From positions 11,794-75,793 of the forward strand of contig JAWLEX010000001.1 in the NCBI GenBank assembly GCA_041685835.1: a stretch of DNA of 64,000 bases. The letters are read 5' to 3'. The stretch comes from JAIPEI01 sp041685835. Its GTDB lineage: Bacteria > Desulfobacterota > DSM-4660 > Desulfatiglandales > HGW-15. A model generated the notes under the pieces. The model was not told where the DNA came from and searched no databases. It saw only the letters and a program-made list of their open reading frames with translations. This document shows positions 50,674 to 59,034 of this stretch, piece after piece. Position 1 is the first letter of the stretch. Each line of letters begins with the position of its first letter. The position numbers and the translations under genes are program-made.

Positions 50674-51339
50674 ATGGCGCATTTCAACCTGGCCGTCGAT
50701 GTCCGAAATCAAAAGGGCAAGGAGGCGGCAAAAAAACTCCGGAATGAAAAGCGCATTCCGGCTGTGTTTTACGGTCCCAAGGCTGAACCCGTTCCTGTCT
50801 CCGTAACTACTCGGGATCTCCAGGGTATTTTGAAGAAAGTCAGCCGAGAGAGCGCGATAATCGATCTAAAGATTTCCTCAGGCGAGGGTGGGGTTCAGGA
50901 TGCCACCGTTATGATAAAGGAACTCCAGGTGGATCCGCTTCGAGGGGACTACCTCCATGCGGACTTCTACGAGATCTCTATGGACACGGAGATTACCGCC
51001 GACATCTCGGTCAATCTGGTGGGTGAGCCCGTGGGCGTGGTTAATGGCGGGATCCTTCAGTATGTGCGCCGGGAGATCACGGTGTCCTGCCTGCCGGACA
51101 AGCTCATTGAAAAGCTTGATGTGGACGTATCAGGGTTGGACATAGGCGACGCCGTGCACATAGATGACATTGTTTTCCCGGAAGGTATCACCACGGCCCA
51201 GGAGGGACACCTGACCGTAGCCGTGGTGGCCGCACCAAGCGTGGAGGCTGAGGCCGAGGTAGAGGCCGAGGAGGCCGAAGGGCTCGAAGAAGGTGGAGAA
51301 AGCGGGAAGGAGTTAGAGGAAGGGGCCGGCGAAGAGTAG
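50674..51339 (+). CDS. rplY: 50S ribosomal protein L25, long (CTC/TL5) type
   Basis: 221-residue L25 of the two-domain CTC type that binds 5S rRNA. N-terminal domain NLAVDVRNQKGKEAAKKLRN and RIPAVFYGPKAEPVPVSVTT; the second domain has DYLHADFYEISMDTEITADI and GDAVHIDDIVFPEGI. The tail is a long acidic run rich in Glu and Ala. AGGAGG before ATG 50674 decides the start. A ccccgg-cacca-ccgggg hairpin lies just before the ribosome site. Confidence 0.95.
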   Translation: MAHFNLAVDVRNQKGKEAAKKLRNEKRIPAVFYGPKAEPVPVSVTTRDLQGILKKVSRESAIIDLKISSGEGGVQDATVMIKELQVDPLRGDYLHADFYEISMDTEITADISVNLVGEPVGVVNGGILQYVRREITVSCLPDKLIEKLDVDVSGLDIGDAVHIDDIVFPEGITTAQEGHLTVAVVAAPSVEAEAEVEAEEAEGLEEGGESGKELEEGAGEE

Positions 51340-51359
51340 AATGCCTGAGGCGAAAGGGG

Positions 51360-51974
51360 GTGAAGGGAGATCCTTGGGAAGTGTATCTGATTGCGGGACT
51401 TGGAAATCCCGGACCTGACTACCGGTTCACGCGTCACAACATGGGCTTTCGGATCCTGGAGGCATGGGCCGAGAGCTTGGGGGTCCGGCTGTCGGGACGC
51501 CACTTTCAGTCCGGCAGCGCCCGGACGATGTTTCTCGGAAGAAGCCTCATACTTCTTTGCCCCATGACGTTTATGAACCGCAGCGGCGAAGCGGTTCAGG
51601 CGTGCGCTCGTTACTACCGGGTCGAGAAGAAGGATATCCTGATTGTTCACGACGACCTTGATCTTCCTCTCGGCCGGGTCCGGATCGCCGCAGGAGGTGG
51701 GGCCGGAGGCCATAAGGGTGTTGCTTCGGTCGTCAGGCATCTGGGTTCCCCGGACATTCCTCGCTTGAAGGTCGGGATCGACAGGCCTGAGCAAAGGCAG
51801 GCGGTGGATGATTATGTATTAAGCAATTTTTCACGTGAAGAGCATGAAATGGTTATTCAAGTGATTCAATTAGGGGTTCGGGCGTGCGAGGTGTTTGTTG
51901 TGGAAGGCGTTGATGCGGCGATGAACGCCATCAACGGAATAAGTCTAATTCAACCGAAGGAGGGAATAAGCTGA
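51360..51974 (+). CDS. pth: Peptidyl-tRNA hydrolase
   Basis: 204-residue Pth, which releases peptides from stalled peptidyl-tRNA. YLIAGLGNPGPDYRFTRHNM (about residues 9-28) includes the catalytic His and Asn, CPMTFMNRSGEAVQACARYY, VHDDLDLPLGRVRIAAGGGA and GGHKGVASVVRHLGS complete the family set. The GTG at 51360 is taken as start; a GTG at 51381 in the same frame would give the more usual short N-terminus. Its stop overlaps the hppA start (TGATG). Confidence 0.94.
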   Translation: MKGDPWEVYLIAGLGNPGPDYRFTRHNMGFRILEAWAESLGVRLSGRHFQSGSARTMFLGRSLILLCPMTFMNRSGEAVQACARYYRVEKKDILIVHDDLDLPLGRVRIAAGGGAGGHKGVASVVRHLGSPDIPRLKVGIDRPEQRQAVDDYVLSNFSREEHEMVIQVIQLGVRACEVFVVEGVDAAMNAINGISLIQPKEGIS

Positions 51975-54025
51975 TGCAGGGATTAACTGTTTTTGCCCCC
52001 TTTTTGGGGATCCTGAGTCTGATTATCGCCTGGCTGGTTTTCGGATACGTCAAGAAGCAGCCGAACGGAAGCCCGCTGATGCAGGAACTCGAAGAACAGA
52101 TCCACATTGGGGCCATGACGTTCCTCAGGCGGGAGTACACCATCCTTGTCTTTTTCATAGCCGTGGTATTCCTGTTGCTGGGTTTCGCAGTAGCCTGGCA
52201 GACCGCCATCGCCTTTTTGACCGGTGCGTTTTGTTCCATGGCCGCCGGATTTTCAGGAATGACGGCCGCCACCCGTGGGAACTCCCGAACAGCCGAGGCG
52301 GCGAATAAATTCGGGCAGGCCAAGGCCCTGAACGTATCCTACTTCTCCGGCTCCGTCATGGGACTTGCAGTGGCCGGTCTGGGAATGCTCGGCCTGGGCT
52401 TCTGGTTTTGGATCTGGGGAGGTTCTATCGAGTCGTCCACGTACATCAACGGCTTCGCCATGGGCGCAAGTTCCATTGCCCTGTTCGCCCGTGTCGGCGG
52501 TGGAGTTTACACCAAGGCGGCCGATGTTGGAGCGGACCTGGTTGGAAAGGTTGAAGCCGGTATCCCGGAAGACGATCCCCGCAATCCCGGCGTCATCGCG
52601 GACAATGTGGGTGACAACGTTGGCGACATTGCCGGCATGGGAGCGGACATATTCGAGTCCTTCGTCGGTTCGGTGATCGCAACCATAGCCATCGGTGCCA
52701 CTCTGGCCATCACGCCTCAGTTTATGGCTGACTTTCCGGCTCTCGAAGGCATGTCTCCCGAGAACATCAAACTGATGTACATGTCCTTCCCGATTCTGGT
52801 TGTAATGGCGGGGCTCCTGAGCTCTTTCGCAGGTGTCTTCTCCATAAAGATCTTTCAGAGTGGGGACCCTGCAGGCGCCCTGCGGTACACTACCTTTGTC
52901 GCAGCCGTTATTTTCATCATCCTTACCATTATAGTCACGAGTTCCCTCGGCATGCCCTGGGGCGCTTTCTGGGCGGTATTCTCGGGACTCCTTTGCGGAA
53001 TCGCAATCGGGCTCTTGGCCGAGTACTACACCTCGGGTCCACCGATCCGGCGCATTGCCGGGCAGTCTGAGACCGGAGCCGCCACTGTGATCATCGCCGG
53101 CCTGGCAGTGGGCATGATTTCCACCTGGCTCCCCATGATGGGTATCTGCGTGGCTACGTTTATCGGGTTCAAGACCGCCGGTATCTACGGCATCGGCCTT
53201 TCCGCGGTCGGCATGCTTGCAACGGTAGGCGCGACCATGACGGTGGATGCGTACGGCCCCATTGCAGACAACGCGGGCGGCATCACCGAGATGAGCGAAC
53301 TGGGTCCTGAGACCCGGAAGATCACGGACAGCCTGGACGCCCTGGGCAACACGACCGCTGCCATCGGCAAGGGCTTTGCCATCGGTTCGGCGGCCCTTAC
53401 CGCCCTGGCCCTGTTTGTGGCCTATACCCAGGCAGTGGGACTGGAAGTTATCGATATCAAAAATCCGATGGTGGTCATCGGGGTGTTCATCGGCGGTATG
53501 GTGCCCATGGTCTGCGCCGCGCTGACCATGACCTCCGTCGGTAAGGCGGCCTTCAGTATCGTGGAGGAGATCCGGCGGCAGTTCAGGGAGATCCCCGGCC
53601 TTCTGGAAGGGAAGGAAGGTGCCAAGCCGGATCCCGCGACCATCGTGGACATCGCTACTACCTCGGCCCTGAAGGAAATGGTCGCGCCCGGCCTGGTGGC
53701 CGTGCTGACCCCGGTTGCCGTTGGCTTCATCCTGGGTCCCGAGACCCTGGGCGGTATGCTTCTGGGGGCCACGACCATGGGCGCGTTCCTGGCGCTCTTT
53801 ATGGCCAACAGCGGTGGCGCCTGGGACAATGCCAAGAAGTATATCGAGGAAGGAAACCTGGGCGGCAAGGGAAGCGATAATCACAAGGCGGCCGTGGTGG
53901 GCGACACTGTAGGCGATCCGTTCAAGGACACCTCGGGTCCCGCCATGAACATCCTGATAAAGCTGATGTCGGTGGTCTCTCTGGTAATCGCCCCGATCCT
54001 TGCAGGCTGGGCCGGGCTGTTCTAG
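51974..54025 (+). CDS. hppA: Membrane-bound ion-pumping pyrophosphatase, probably K+-dependent
   Basis: 683-residue integral membrane pyrophosphatase with about 16 membrane segments. The PPi site is in YTKAADVGADLVGKVEAGIP and DNVGDNVGDIAGMGADIFES (about residues 180-220), with the second acidic cluster in DAYGPIADNAGGI and GDTVGDPFKDTSGPAM. The motif LGNTTAAIGKG has Ala where K+-independent enzymes have Lys, so K+-dependence is expected. It pumps H+ and/or Na+, which I cannot decide. In a sulfate reducer, PPi from sulfate adenylylation is a natural substrate. It overlaps the pth stop by one base. Confidence 0.96.
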   Translation: MQGLTVFAPFLGILSLIIAWLVFGYVKKQPNGSPLMQELEEQIHIGAMTFLRREYTILVFFIAVVFLLLGFAVAWQTAIAFLTGAFCSMAAGFSGMTAATRGNSRTAEAANKFGQAKALNVSYFSGSVMGLAVAGLGMLGLGFWFWIWGGSIESSTYINGFAMGASSIALFARVGGGVYTKAADVGADLVGKVEAGIPEDDPRNPGVIADNVGDNVGDIAGMGADIFESFVGSVIATIAIGATLAITPQFMADFPALEGMSPENIKLMYMSFPILVVMAGLLSSFAGVFSIKIFQSGDPAGALRYTTFVAAVIFIILTIIVTSSLGMPWGAFWAVFSGLLCGIAIGLLAEYYTSGPPIRRIAGQSETGAATVIIAGLAVGMISTWLPMMGICVATFIGFKTAGIYGIGLSAVGMLATVGATMTVDAYGPIADNAGGITEMSELGPETRKITDSLDALGNTTAAIGKGFAIGSAALTALALFVAYTQAVGLEVIDIKNPMVVIGVFIGGMVPMVCAALTMTSVGKAAFSIVEEIRRQFREIPGLLEGKEGAKPDPATIVDIATTSALKEMVAPGLVAVLTPVAVGFILGPETLGGMLLGATTMGAFLALFMANSGGAWDNAKKYIEEGNLGGKGSDNHKAAVVGDTVGDPFKDTSGPAMNILIKLMSVVSLVIAPILAGWAGLF

Positions 54026-54053
54026 CCTCGAGGCAAGACCTTCCCCGGAATCG

Positions 54054-54082
54054 CGAGGGGCGGAATTCCTTTCCGCCCCTCG
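54054..54082 (+). terminator. Strong hairpin after hppA
   Basis: A 12-bp perfect stem cgaggggcggaa / ttccgcccctcg with a 5-base loop, 29 bases after hppA. No T run follows, so it may be a terminator of a non-classical kind or an mRNA 3' end stabiliser. Confidence 0.6.
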
Positions 54083-54140
54083 TCTCCGGATCAATGAATC
54101 GGGACTTCATACCCGCCGCGGAATTCGTCACAAAGGGAGA

Positions 54141-54177
54141 GCCCGGCCCTTAATGAAAGGCACAAGAAGGGCCGGGC
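54141..54177. other. Second hairpin in the hppA-carD gap
   Basis: An 11-bp stem gcccggccctt / aagggccgggc with a 15-base loop, about 50 bases before carD. A third small one, aagggc-gttgc-gcccttt, follows near 54188-54205. Together with 54054-54082 this makes three strong hairpins in 150 bases. Confidence 0.6.
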
Positions 54178-54224
54178 GGCCGCGGTGAAGGGCGTTGCGC
54201 CCTTTGGAAACGGGGGTTTTGTCA

Positions 54225-54704
54225 ATGTTTAGCATAGGTGACTTGGCCGTATATCCTGCGCACGGGGTCGGCGTTATCGAGAAGATCGAAAGCCAGGAGA
54301 TATCCGGGTGCTGCCAGGATTTTTATGTCATGCGCATTCTCGAGAACGACATGAAAATCATGATACCAACCGGTAATGTTAATAATGTGGGATTGAGGGA
54401 ACTCATAGAGAAGAGCGAAGTGCCGAAACTGTACAATATTTTAAAGAAAAGGGACATTATTGTTGACAATCAGACTTGGAATCGACGTTATAGAGAATAT
54501 ATGGAGAAAATTAAAACAGGTTCTGTATATGAAGTTGCTGAAGTATACAGAGATCTGCTTATGTTAAAAACAGAAAAAGAGTTGTCTTTTGGTGAGAGAA
54601 AGATGCTTGATACAGCGAGAAGCCTTTTGGTCAAGGAGATTTCCCTGGCAAAGAAAGTCGCGGAAACACAGATAGAGAAGGATCTGGACAAGATATTTGC
54701 CTGA
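54225..54704 (+). CDS. carD: CarD family transcriptional regulator
   Basis: 159-residue CarD_CdnL_TRCF-family protein, which contacts RNA polymerase beta and steadies open complexes. The Tudor-like N-terminal part is MFSIGDLAVYPAHGVGVIEK to KIMIPTGNVNNVGLRELI; the helical C-terminal part is EYMEKIKTGSVYEVAEVYRD and SFGERKMLDTARSLLVKEIS. The family start is at ATG 54225. The coding sequence from about 54400 to 54640 is clearly AT-richer than all neighbours. Confidence 0.94.
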   Translation: MFSIGDLAVYPAHGVGVIEKIESQEISGCCQDFYVMRILENDMKIMIPTGNVNNVGLRELIEKSEVPKLYNILKKRDIIVDNQTWNRRYREYMEKIKTGSVYEVAEVYRDLLMLKTEKELSFGERKMLDTARSLLVKEISLAKKVAETQIEKDLDKIFA

Positions 54705-54754
54705 AATATGATTTCAAAAACCAAGGCAACACTGACGGGTCCGTAAAGACGTTA

Positions 54755-54815
54755 TATCTCGCTCAGAGACGCAGATACGCAGAGAAAAAAATAGATAAAA
54801 TTAATATGTTATGTT
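54755..54815. repeat. Dispersed 'gcgtctttgcg' element, copy 3
   Basis: tctcgctcagagacgcagat followed by acgcagagaaaaaaatagat resembles the reverse complement of 56191-56260. It lies between carD and the pseudouridine synthase gene. Confidence 0.55.
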
Positions 54816-54879
54816 TACGGTTTCGGTGCACCCTGCTGGAAAAGTGCTTTTTACCGGATTATAAACACAGTAGTGTAAA

Positions 54880-55872
54880 GTGAATCACGTGCCGGGCAGG
54901 AGCTTTCACTTCCTCATCTCCGCGAGTCATGCCGGTGAGCGCTTTGACGCTTTTCTCGCCTCCCGGGTGGAAGGGCTGACCAGGTCCAGGGCCCATGAGC
55001 TGATTCGGGCCGCTCATGCGACCGTGAACAATCGGACAGCGAAGGCGAGCTACCACCTAAAAGCGAAAGACTGCGTCGTCCTTACCATCCCGCCGCCACG
55101 TCCCTGCCGTCTGGAGCCGGAGCAGGTCGAATTTGCGATTGTTCACGAGGACGCCTCCCTGATCGTCCTGGACAAACCCGCGGGCATTGTGGTCCATCCC
55201 GCTCCCGGCCATGCCACTGGGACCCTGGTCCATGGGCTCCTGGAACACTGCCGGAACTTGTCATGTATAGGGGATGTAATGCGCCCGGGAATTGTACACC
55301 GTCTGGACAAGGATACGTCCGGTCTCATGGTGGTCGCAAAGACCGACATGGCCCATGAGGCCCTGTCCAGGCAGTTCAAATCCGGCGAGATTATGAAGGA
55401 ATACGAGGTGTTCGTCCATGGGAGTTTCAGGCGGGATGAGGGTAAGATCGACCGTCCCATAGGACGGGATCAGAAGCACAGAAAAAGGATGGCCGTGGTC
55501 CCGGTCTCGGGTAGGCAGGCAGTCACGCTCTGGAGCGTATCAGAACGGTGGGGCGGCCGATTCGCCCGTCTTCGCGTTAGACTGTTGACCGGCCGAACCC
55601 ACCAGATCCGGGTTCACCTGGCGCACGAGGGGCACCCGGTCGTGGGAGACCCTCTTTACGGCCTTAAGCGTGCATGGTGGAAACAGCGGTATCCCCAGGC
55701 AGCGCCGGTTGTGGAAGAACTTCTGGGAAGGCAGATGCTGCACGCCCAACGCCTTGGGTTCAAACATCCGGAGACCGGTTGCTATGGGGAGTTCACCTCC
55801 CCTTTACCCCCGGACATGATTCGTGTGGGCAGGGTTCTTGCCGCAATCGGGAAAGGTGATAAAATCCCTTGA
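54880..55872 (+). CDS. RluD-family 23S rRNA pseudouridine synthase
   Basis: 330-residue RluA/RluC/RluD-type enzyme. An S4 RNA-binding domain occupies about residues 15-75 (RFDAFLASRVEGLTRSRAHE); the catalytic domain has LIVLDKPAGIVVHPAPGHAT, the catalytic Asp in GIVHRLDKDTSGLMVVAKT, LLTGRTHQIRVHLAHEGHPV and MLHAQRLGFKHPETG. The exact rRNA target cannot be decided from this. It starts with GTG; the preceding bases (acacagtagtgtaaa) give no clear ribosome site. Confidence 0.9.
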   Translation: MNHVPGRSFHFLISASHAGERFDAFLASRVEGLTRSRAHELIRAAHATVNNRTAKASYHLKAKDCVVLTIPPPRPCRLEPEQVEFAIVHEDASLIVLDKPAGIVVHPAPGHATGTLVHGLLEHCRNLSCIGDVMRPGIVHRLDKDTSGLMVVAKTDMAHEALSRQFKSGEIMKEYEVFVHGSFRRDEGKIDRPIGRDQKHRKRMAVVPVSGRQAVTLWSVSERWGGRFARLRVRLLTGRTHQIRVHLAHEGHPVVGDPLYGLKRAWWKQRYPQAAPVVEELLGRQMLHAQRLGFKHPETGCYGEFTSPLPPDMIRVGRVLAAIGKGDKIP

Positions 55873-56361
55873 CACGGTGGGGAACATGGTTATAAGAACA
55901 TCCATAATTATCCCTCCTGCCTTTCAGAGGATTCGTTTTTTCCCGGATATCAACAAGGACTTCAAGGATATTCTACTGCGCCATCTTTAGCTCAACGCAT
56001 AGTATCAGGAATGTCATATAGATCTGTAGGCCCCCGCCTGCGGGGGTGGTTTTCCGTCAGGGCCGGTCTGCGGCCTGCAGGGCCCATGAGGCATCTACCT
56101 TTCAATGAACCGGGGCATCGACCGGTTGAAAACAAACAGGATGGCCATGCAACAAGCTCGTTTTCTCGCATAGCACCCGGAGGTCCCAAAAGTAACACAT
56201 AAAAAAATAGTTATTTTTACTTGGCGATTTTGCGTCTTTGCGAGAGACGCTTGGTTTTAGGGCCTGGGCTGACGATGCATGGGCCGGAACAGAGTGGGGG
56301 AATCAGCCGAAACGGACAGATAGAATTCCAAGAACCGCGCTCAAATCACTGGAGATGGAAT
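55873..56361. other. Gene-free gap before rho
   Basis: 489 bases. A GC hairpin with tetraloop ccccc-gcctgc-ggggg and a tggtttt tail (about 56030-56055) could terminate the pseudouridine synthase transcript. The 'gcgtctttgcg' element copy 4 occupies 56191-56260. The AT-rich stretch 56195-56222 is a plausible rho promoter region, but I see no good -35/-10 pair. The rest shows nothing I can name. A reading frame open across 56221-56361 is only a 5' extension of rho. Confidence 0.55.
56191..56260. repeat. Dispersed 'gcgtctttgcg' element, copy 4
   Basis: acttggcgattttgcgtctt and tgcgagagacgcttgg, preceded by an aaaaaatagttattttta stretch; opposite in direction to copy 3 at 54755-54815. Confidence 0.6.
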
Positions 56362-57609
56362 ATGAACATTGTTGAATTGAAACAGATGAAGATTAATGAA
56401 CTGACCGAGATGGCCAAGGCGGCAAACATCGACGGGGCTTCGGGAATGCCCAAACCGGAGTTGATTTTTTCACTGCTCCAGGCCCAGTCAGAGAAAAACG
56501 GCTTGATTTACGGCGAAGGAGTCCTGGAAATCCTTCCGGACGGGTTCGGTTTTCTCCGGGCCACTGACTCGAACTACCTGCCGGGGCCGGACGACATCTA
56601 CATCTCTCCCTCACAGATCCGCCGTTTTAACCTGCGAACCGGTGACACCATCTCCGGGCAGATTCGGCCTCCCAAGGACTCTGAGCGCTATTTCGCACTG
56701 CTGAAGGTGGAACAGGTCAACCACGAGAACCCGGAGGTTTCAAGAGATAAGATTCTATTTGATAACCTCACCCCGCTTTATCCCGAAGAAGGGATCGCGC
56801 TGGAGACCACGTCCGACAACTATTCCACCCGCATAATGGACCTCATGACCCCGATCGGCAAGGGGCAGCGAGGCCTGATAGTGGCTCCGCCCAGGACCGG
56901 AAAGACCATGCTTCTTCAGAACATCGCCAACAGCGTTACAGCTAACCATCCGGACATCCATAAAATTGTCCTCCTCATCGACGAACGGCCCGAAGAGGTG
57001 ACGGATATGCAACGCTCCGTCAAGGCCGAGGTCATCAGTTCCACCTTTGACGAACCTCAGCACAGGCATGTTCAGGTCGCGGAGATGGTGATTGAAAAGG
57101 CTAAACGCCTTGTGGAGCACAAGCGGGATGTGCTGATCCTGCTCGACAGCATCACGAGATTGGCACGTGCATACAACGCGACGGTTCCGCCGAGCGGAAA
57201 GATACTGTCCGGCGGCCTCGACTCCAATGCGCTTCACAAGCCGAAGCGGTTTTTCGGGGCCGCCCGAAACGTGGAACAGGGAGGGAGCCTCACCATCATC
57301 GCCACGGCGTTGGTCGACACGGGAAGCAGGATGGATGAGGTGATTTTCGAGGAGTTCAAGGGGACGGGAAACATGGAGATCCACCTGGACCGCAAGCTGA
57401 CCGACCGCCGTGTGTTTCCGTCCATGGACATCAATCGCTCCGGGACCCGGAAGGAAGAACTGCTCGTGGAGCAGGCGGACCTGTACCGGATCTGGATCCT
57501 TCGAAAGCTCCTGGCGCCGCTCACACCCGTAGACAGCATGGAGTTTTTACTGGACAAAATGAAGGGCACAAAGGATAATAAAGAGTTTTTGGCATCCATG
57601 AGCGAGTAG
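56362..57609 (+). CDS. rho: Transcription termination factor Rho
   Basis: 415-residue hexameric RNA helicase. N-terminal Rho_N helices (MNIVELKQMKINELTEMAKA), cold-shock-like RNA domain (GVLEILPDGFGFLRATDSNY, DDIYISPSQIRRFNLRTGD), Walker A in VAPPRTGKTMLLQNIANSV, Walker B in DVLILLDSITRLARAYN, the Q-loop PPSGKILSGGLDSNALHKPK and R-loop region. GGAG seven bases before ATG 56362 decides the start. rpmE, prfA and prmC follow. Confidence 0.97.
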   Translation: MNIVELKQMKINELTEMAKAANIDGASGMPKPELIFSLLQAQSEKNGLIYGEGVLEILPDGFGFLRATDSNYLPGPDDIYISPSQIRRFNLRTGDTISGQIRPPKDSERYFALLKVEQVNHENPEVSRDKILFDNLTPLYPEEGIALETTSDNYSTRIMDLMTPIGKGQRGLIVAPPRTGKTMLLQNIANSVTANHPDIHKIVLLIDERPEEVTDMQRSVKAEVISSTFDEPQHRHVQVAEMVIEKAKRLVEHKRDVLILLDSITRLARAYNATVPPSGKILSGGLDSNALHKPKRFFGAARNVEQGGSLTIIATALVDTGSRMDEVIFEEFKGTGNMEIHLDRKLTDRRVFPSMDINRSGTRKEELLVEQADLYRIWILRKLLAPLTPVDSMEFLLDKMKGTKDNKEFLASMSE

Positions 57610-57633
57610 TATAAGGAGAATAGGGGTTTTACA

Positions 57634-57858
57634 ATGAAGAAAGACATTCATCCCGAGTTTCACAAGACCATAGTTCACTGCGCCTGCGGAAATGAATTCG
57701 AGACGGGATCCACCTCAAAGGAAATCAGGGTGGAGATCTGCTCCGCATGCCACCCCTTCTTCACCGGCAAACAGAAGCTTGTGGACTCCGCCGGTCGAGT
57801 GGAACGTTTCAAGAAAAAGTATGCCAAGTACACCGATAAGGAGGGCGGCAAGGCTTGA
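57634..57858 (+). CDS. rpmE: 50S ribosomal protein L31, zinc-binding type
   Basis: 74-residue L31 with the zinc cysteines in HCACGNEFETGS and EICSACHPFFTGKQ (C+ form). KKDIHPEFHKTIV at the start and RVERFKKKYA near the end are standard. Loss of zinc allows replacement by C- paralogues in some bacteria; none is seen here. 24 bases after rho, and followed by a terminator. Confidence 0.97.
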   Translation: MKKDIHPEFHKTIVHCACGNEFETGSTSKEIRVEICSACHPFFTGKQKLVDSAGRVERFKKKYAKYTDKEGGKA

Positions 57859-57888
57859 TGTTTGACCTCCAACCGCCTGGTTCGTGCG

Positions 57889-57916
57889 AATTCCCCCGCC
57901 ATGGGGGAATTTCTTT
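57889..57916 (+). terminator. Intrinsic terminator/attenuator between rpmE and prfA
   Basis: A perfect 9-bp stem aattccccc / gggggaatt with loop gccat, followed by TCTTT. It lies only 18 bases before the prfA start. Confidence 0.75.
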
Positions 57917-57934
57917 GCCCGGGGCTGTCGCTTC

Positions 57935-59002
57935 ATGTTCGAGAAGCTGAGAGAAATAGAAAGCCGTTTCGACCACCTGGAAAGGGCTTTGTCCGATCCC
58001 GAGGTGATCTCCGACCAGAAGACATACCAGAAGCTCATGAAGGAGCACAGCAACCTCTCACCCATAGTCTCCGCCTACAGGTCTTACAAGGACTTGCACG
58101 AAGAGCTCCAAGGCAGCCGGAGTCTCCTGGAGGATGAGGACGCCGAGATAAGGAAACTGGCGCACGAGGAGATCCAGGGGCTCAAAGACGGACTCGAGCA
58201 GCTGGAAAAGCAACTCAAAATTCTTCTTCTCCCCAATGACCCCAACGATGACAAGAACATTATACTGGAGATAAGGGCCGGAACAGGAGGAGACGAGGCC
58301 GGCCTTTTCGCGGCGGACCTCTTTCGGATGTACACACGGTATGCCGAACTCCGGGGTTGGCGGACGGAGATCCTGAGTCAGAGCTATACGGGCATCGGGG
58401 GAATCAAAGAAGTGATTTTCCTGATTCAGGGGCATAGGGCCTACAGCCGTCTCAAGCACGAAGGGGGTGGTCACCGGGTCCAGCGGGTCCCGGAGACCGA
58501 GACCCAGGGCCGTATTCACACCTCCGCGGTGACCGTGGCTGTTCTGCCGGAGGCCGAAGAGGTGGACGTGGAGGTCAATCCGGAAGACCTGCGTATCGAC
58601 GTCTTTCGGTCCTCGGGACGCGGGGGACAGCACGTGAACGTAACGGATTCGGCCGTGCGGATCACCCACCTGCCTACAGGTCTCGTAGTGACCTGCCAGG
58701 ATGAAAAGAGCCAGCACAAGAACAAGGCCAAGGCCATGAAAGTTCTTCGCAGCCGTCTCCTGAACCGGCACCAGGACGAACAGCAGTCACGCATCTCCGA
58801 GGAACGCCGAGTCATGGTGGGATCCGGGGACCGGAGTGAAAAAATCCGCACCTATAACTTTCCCCAAGGCCGTGTCTCGGACCACCGGATCGGCCTCACG
58901 CTCTACAAGCTGGACTCTATCCTTCAGGGGGAGCTGGACCCTCTCATCGATCCGCTCATAACCCACTTCCAGGCCGAAGCGCTCAAAGGATCCGGGGAAT
59001 AA
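57935..59002 (+). CDS. prfA: Peptide chain release factor 1
   Basis: 355-residue RF1, recognising UAA and UAG. The catalytic GGQ is in DVFRSSGRGGQHVNVTDSAV (about residues 228-247); the stop-codon tripeptide region lies in the ETETQGRIHTSAVTVAV stretch (RF1 PxT-type region degenerate by eye). The N-terminal helical domain starts MFEKLREIESRFDHLERALS. The start at 57935 fits the family. prmC, its methyltransferase, follows. Confidence 0.94.
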   Translation: MFEKLREIESRFDHLERALSDPEVISDQKTYQKLMKEHSNLSPIVSAYRSYKDLHEELQGSRSLLEDEDAEIRKLAHEEIQGLKDGLEQLEKQLKILLLPNDPNDDKNIILEIRAGTGGDEAGLFAADLFRMYTRYAELRGWRTEILSQSYTGIGGIKEVIFLIQGHRAYSRLKHEGGGHRVQRVPETETQGRIHTSAVTVAVLPEAEEVDVEVNPEDLRIDVFRSSGRGGQHVNVTDSAVRITHLPTGLVVTCQDEKSQHKNKAKAMKVLRSRLLNRHQDEQQSRISEERRVMVGSGDRSEKIRTYNFPQGRVSDHRIGLTLYKLDSILQGELDPLIDPLITHFQAEALKGSGE

Positions 59003-59034
59003 CGACATTATCGCCTGTTTGCCGAAAGACACCC

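Noticed and set aside
52253..54094. Long minus-strand reading frame (613 codons) across hppA
   Set aside because: It is the antisense shadow of a GC-rich, strongly biased gene. Its translation is rich in Gly, His, Arg and Asp without any domain, and hppA on the plus strand is unmistakable.
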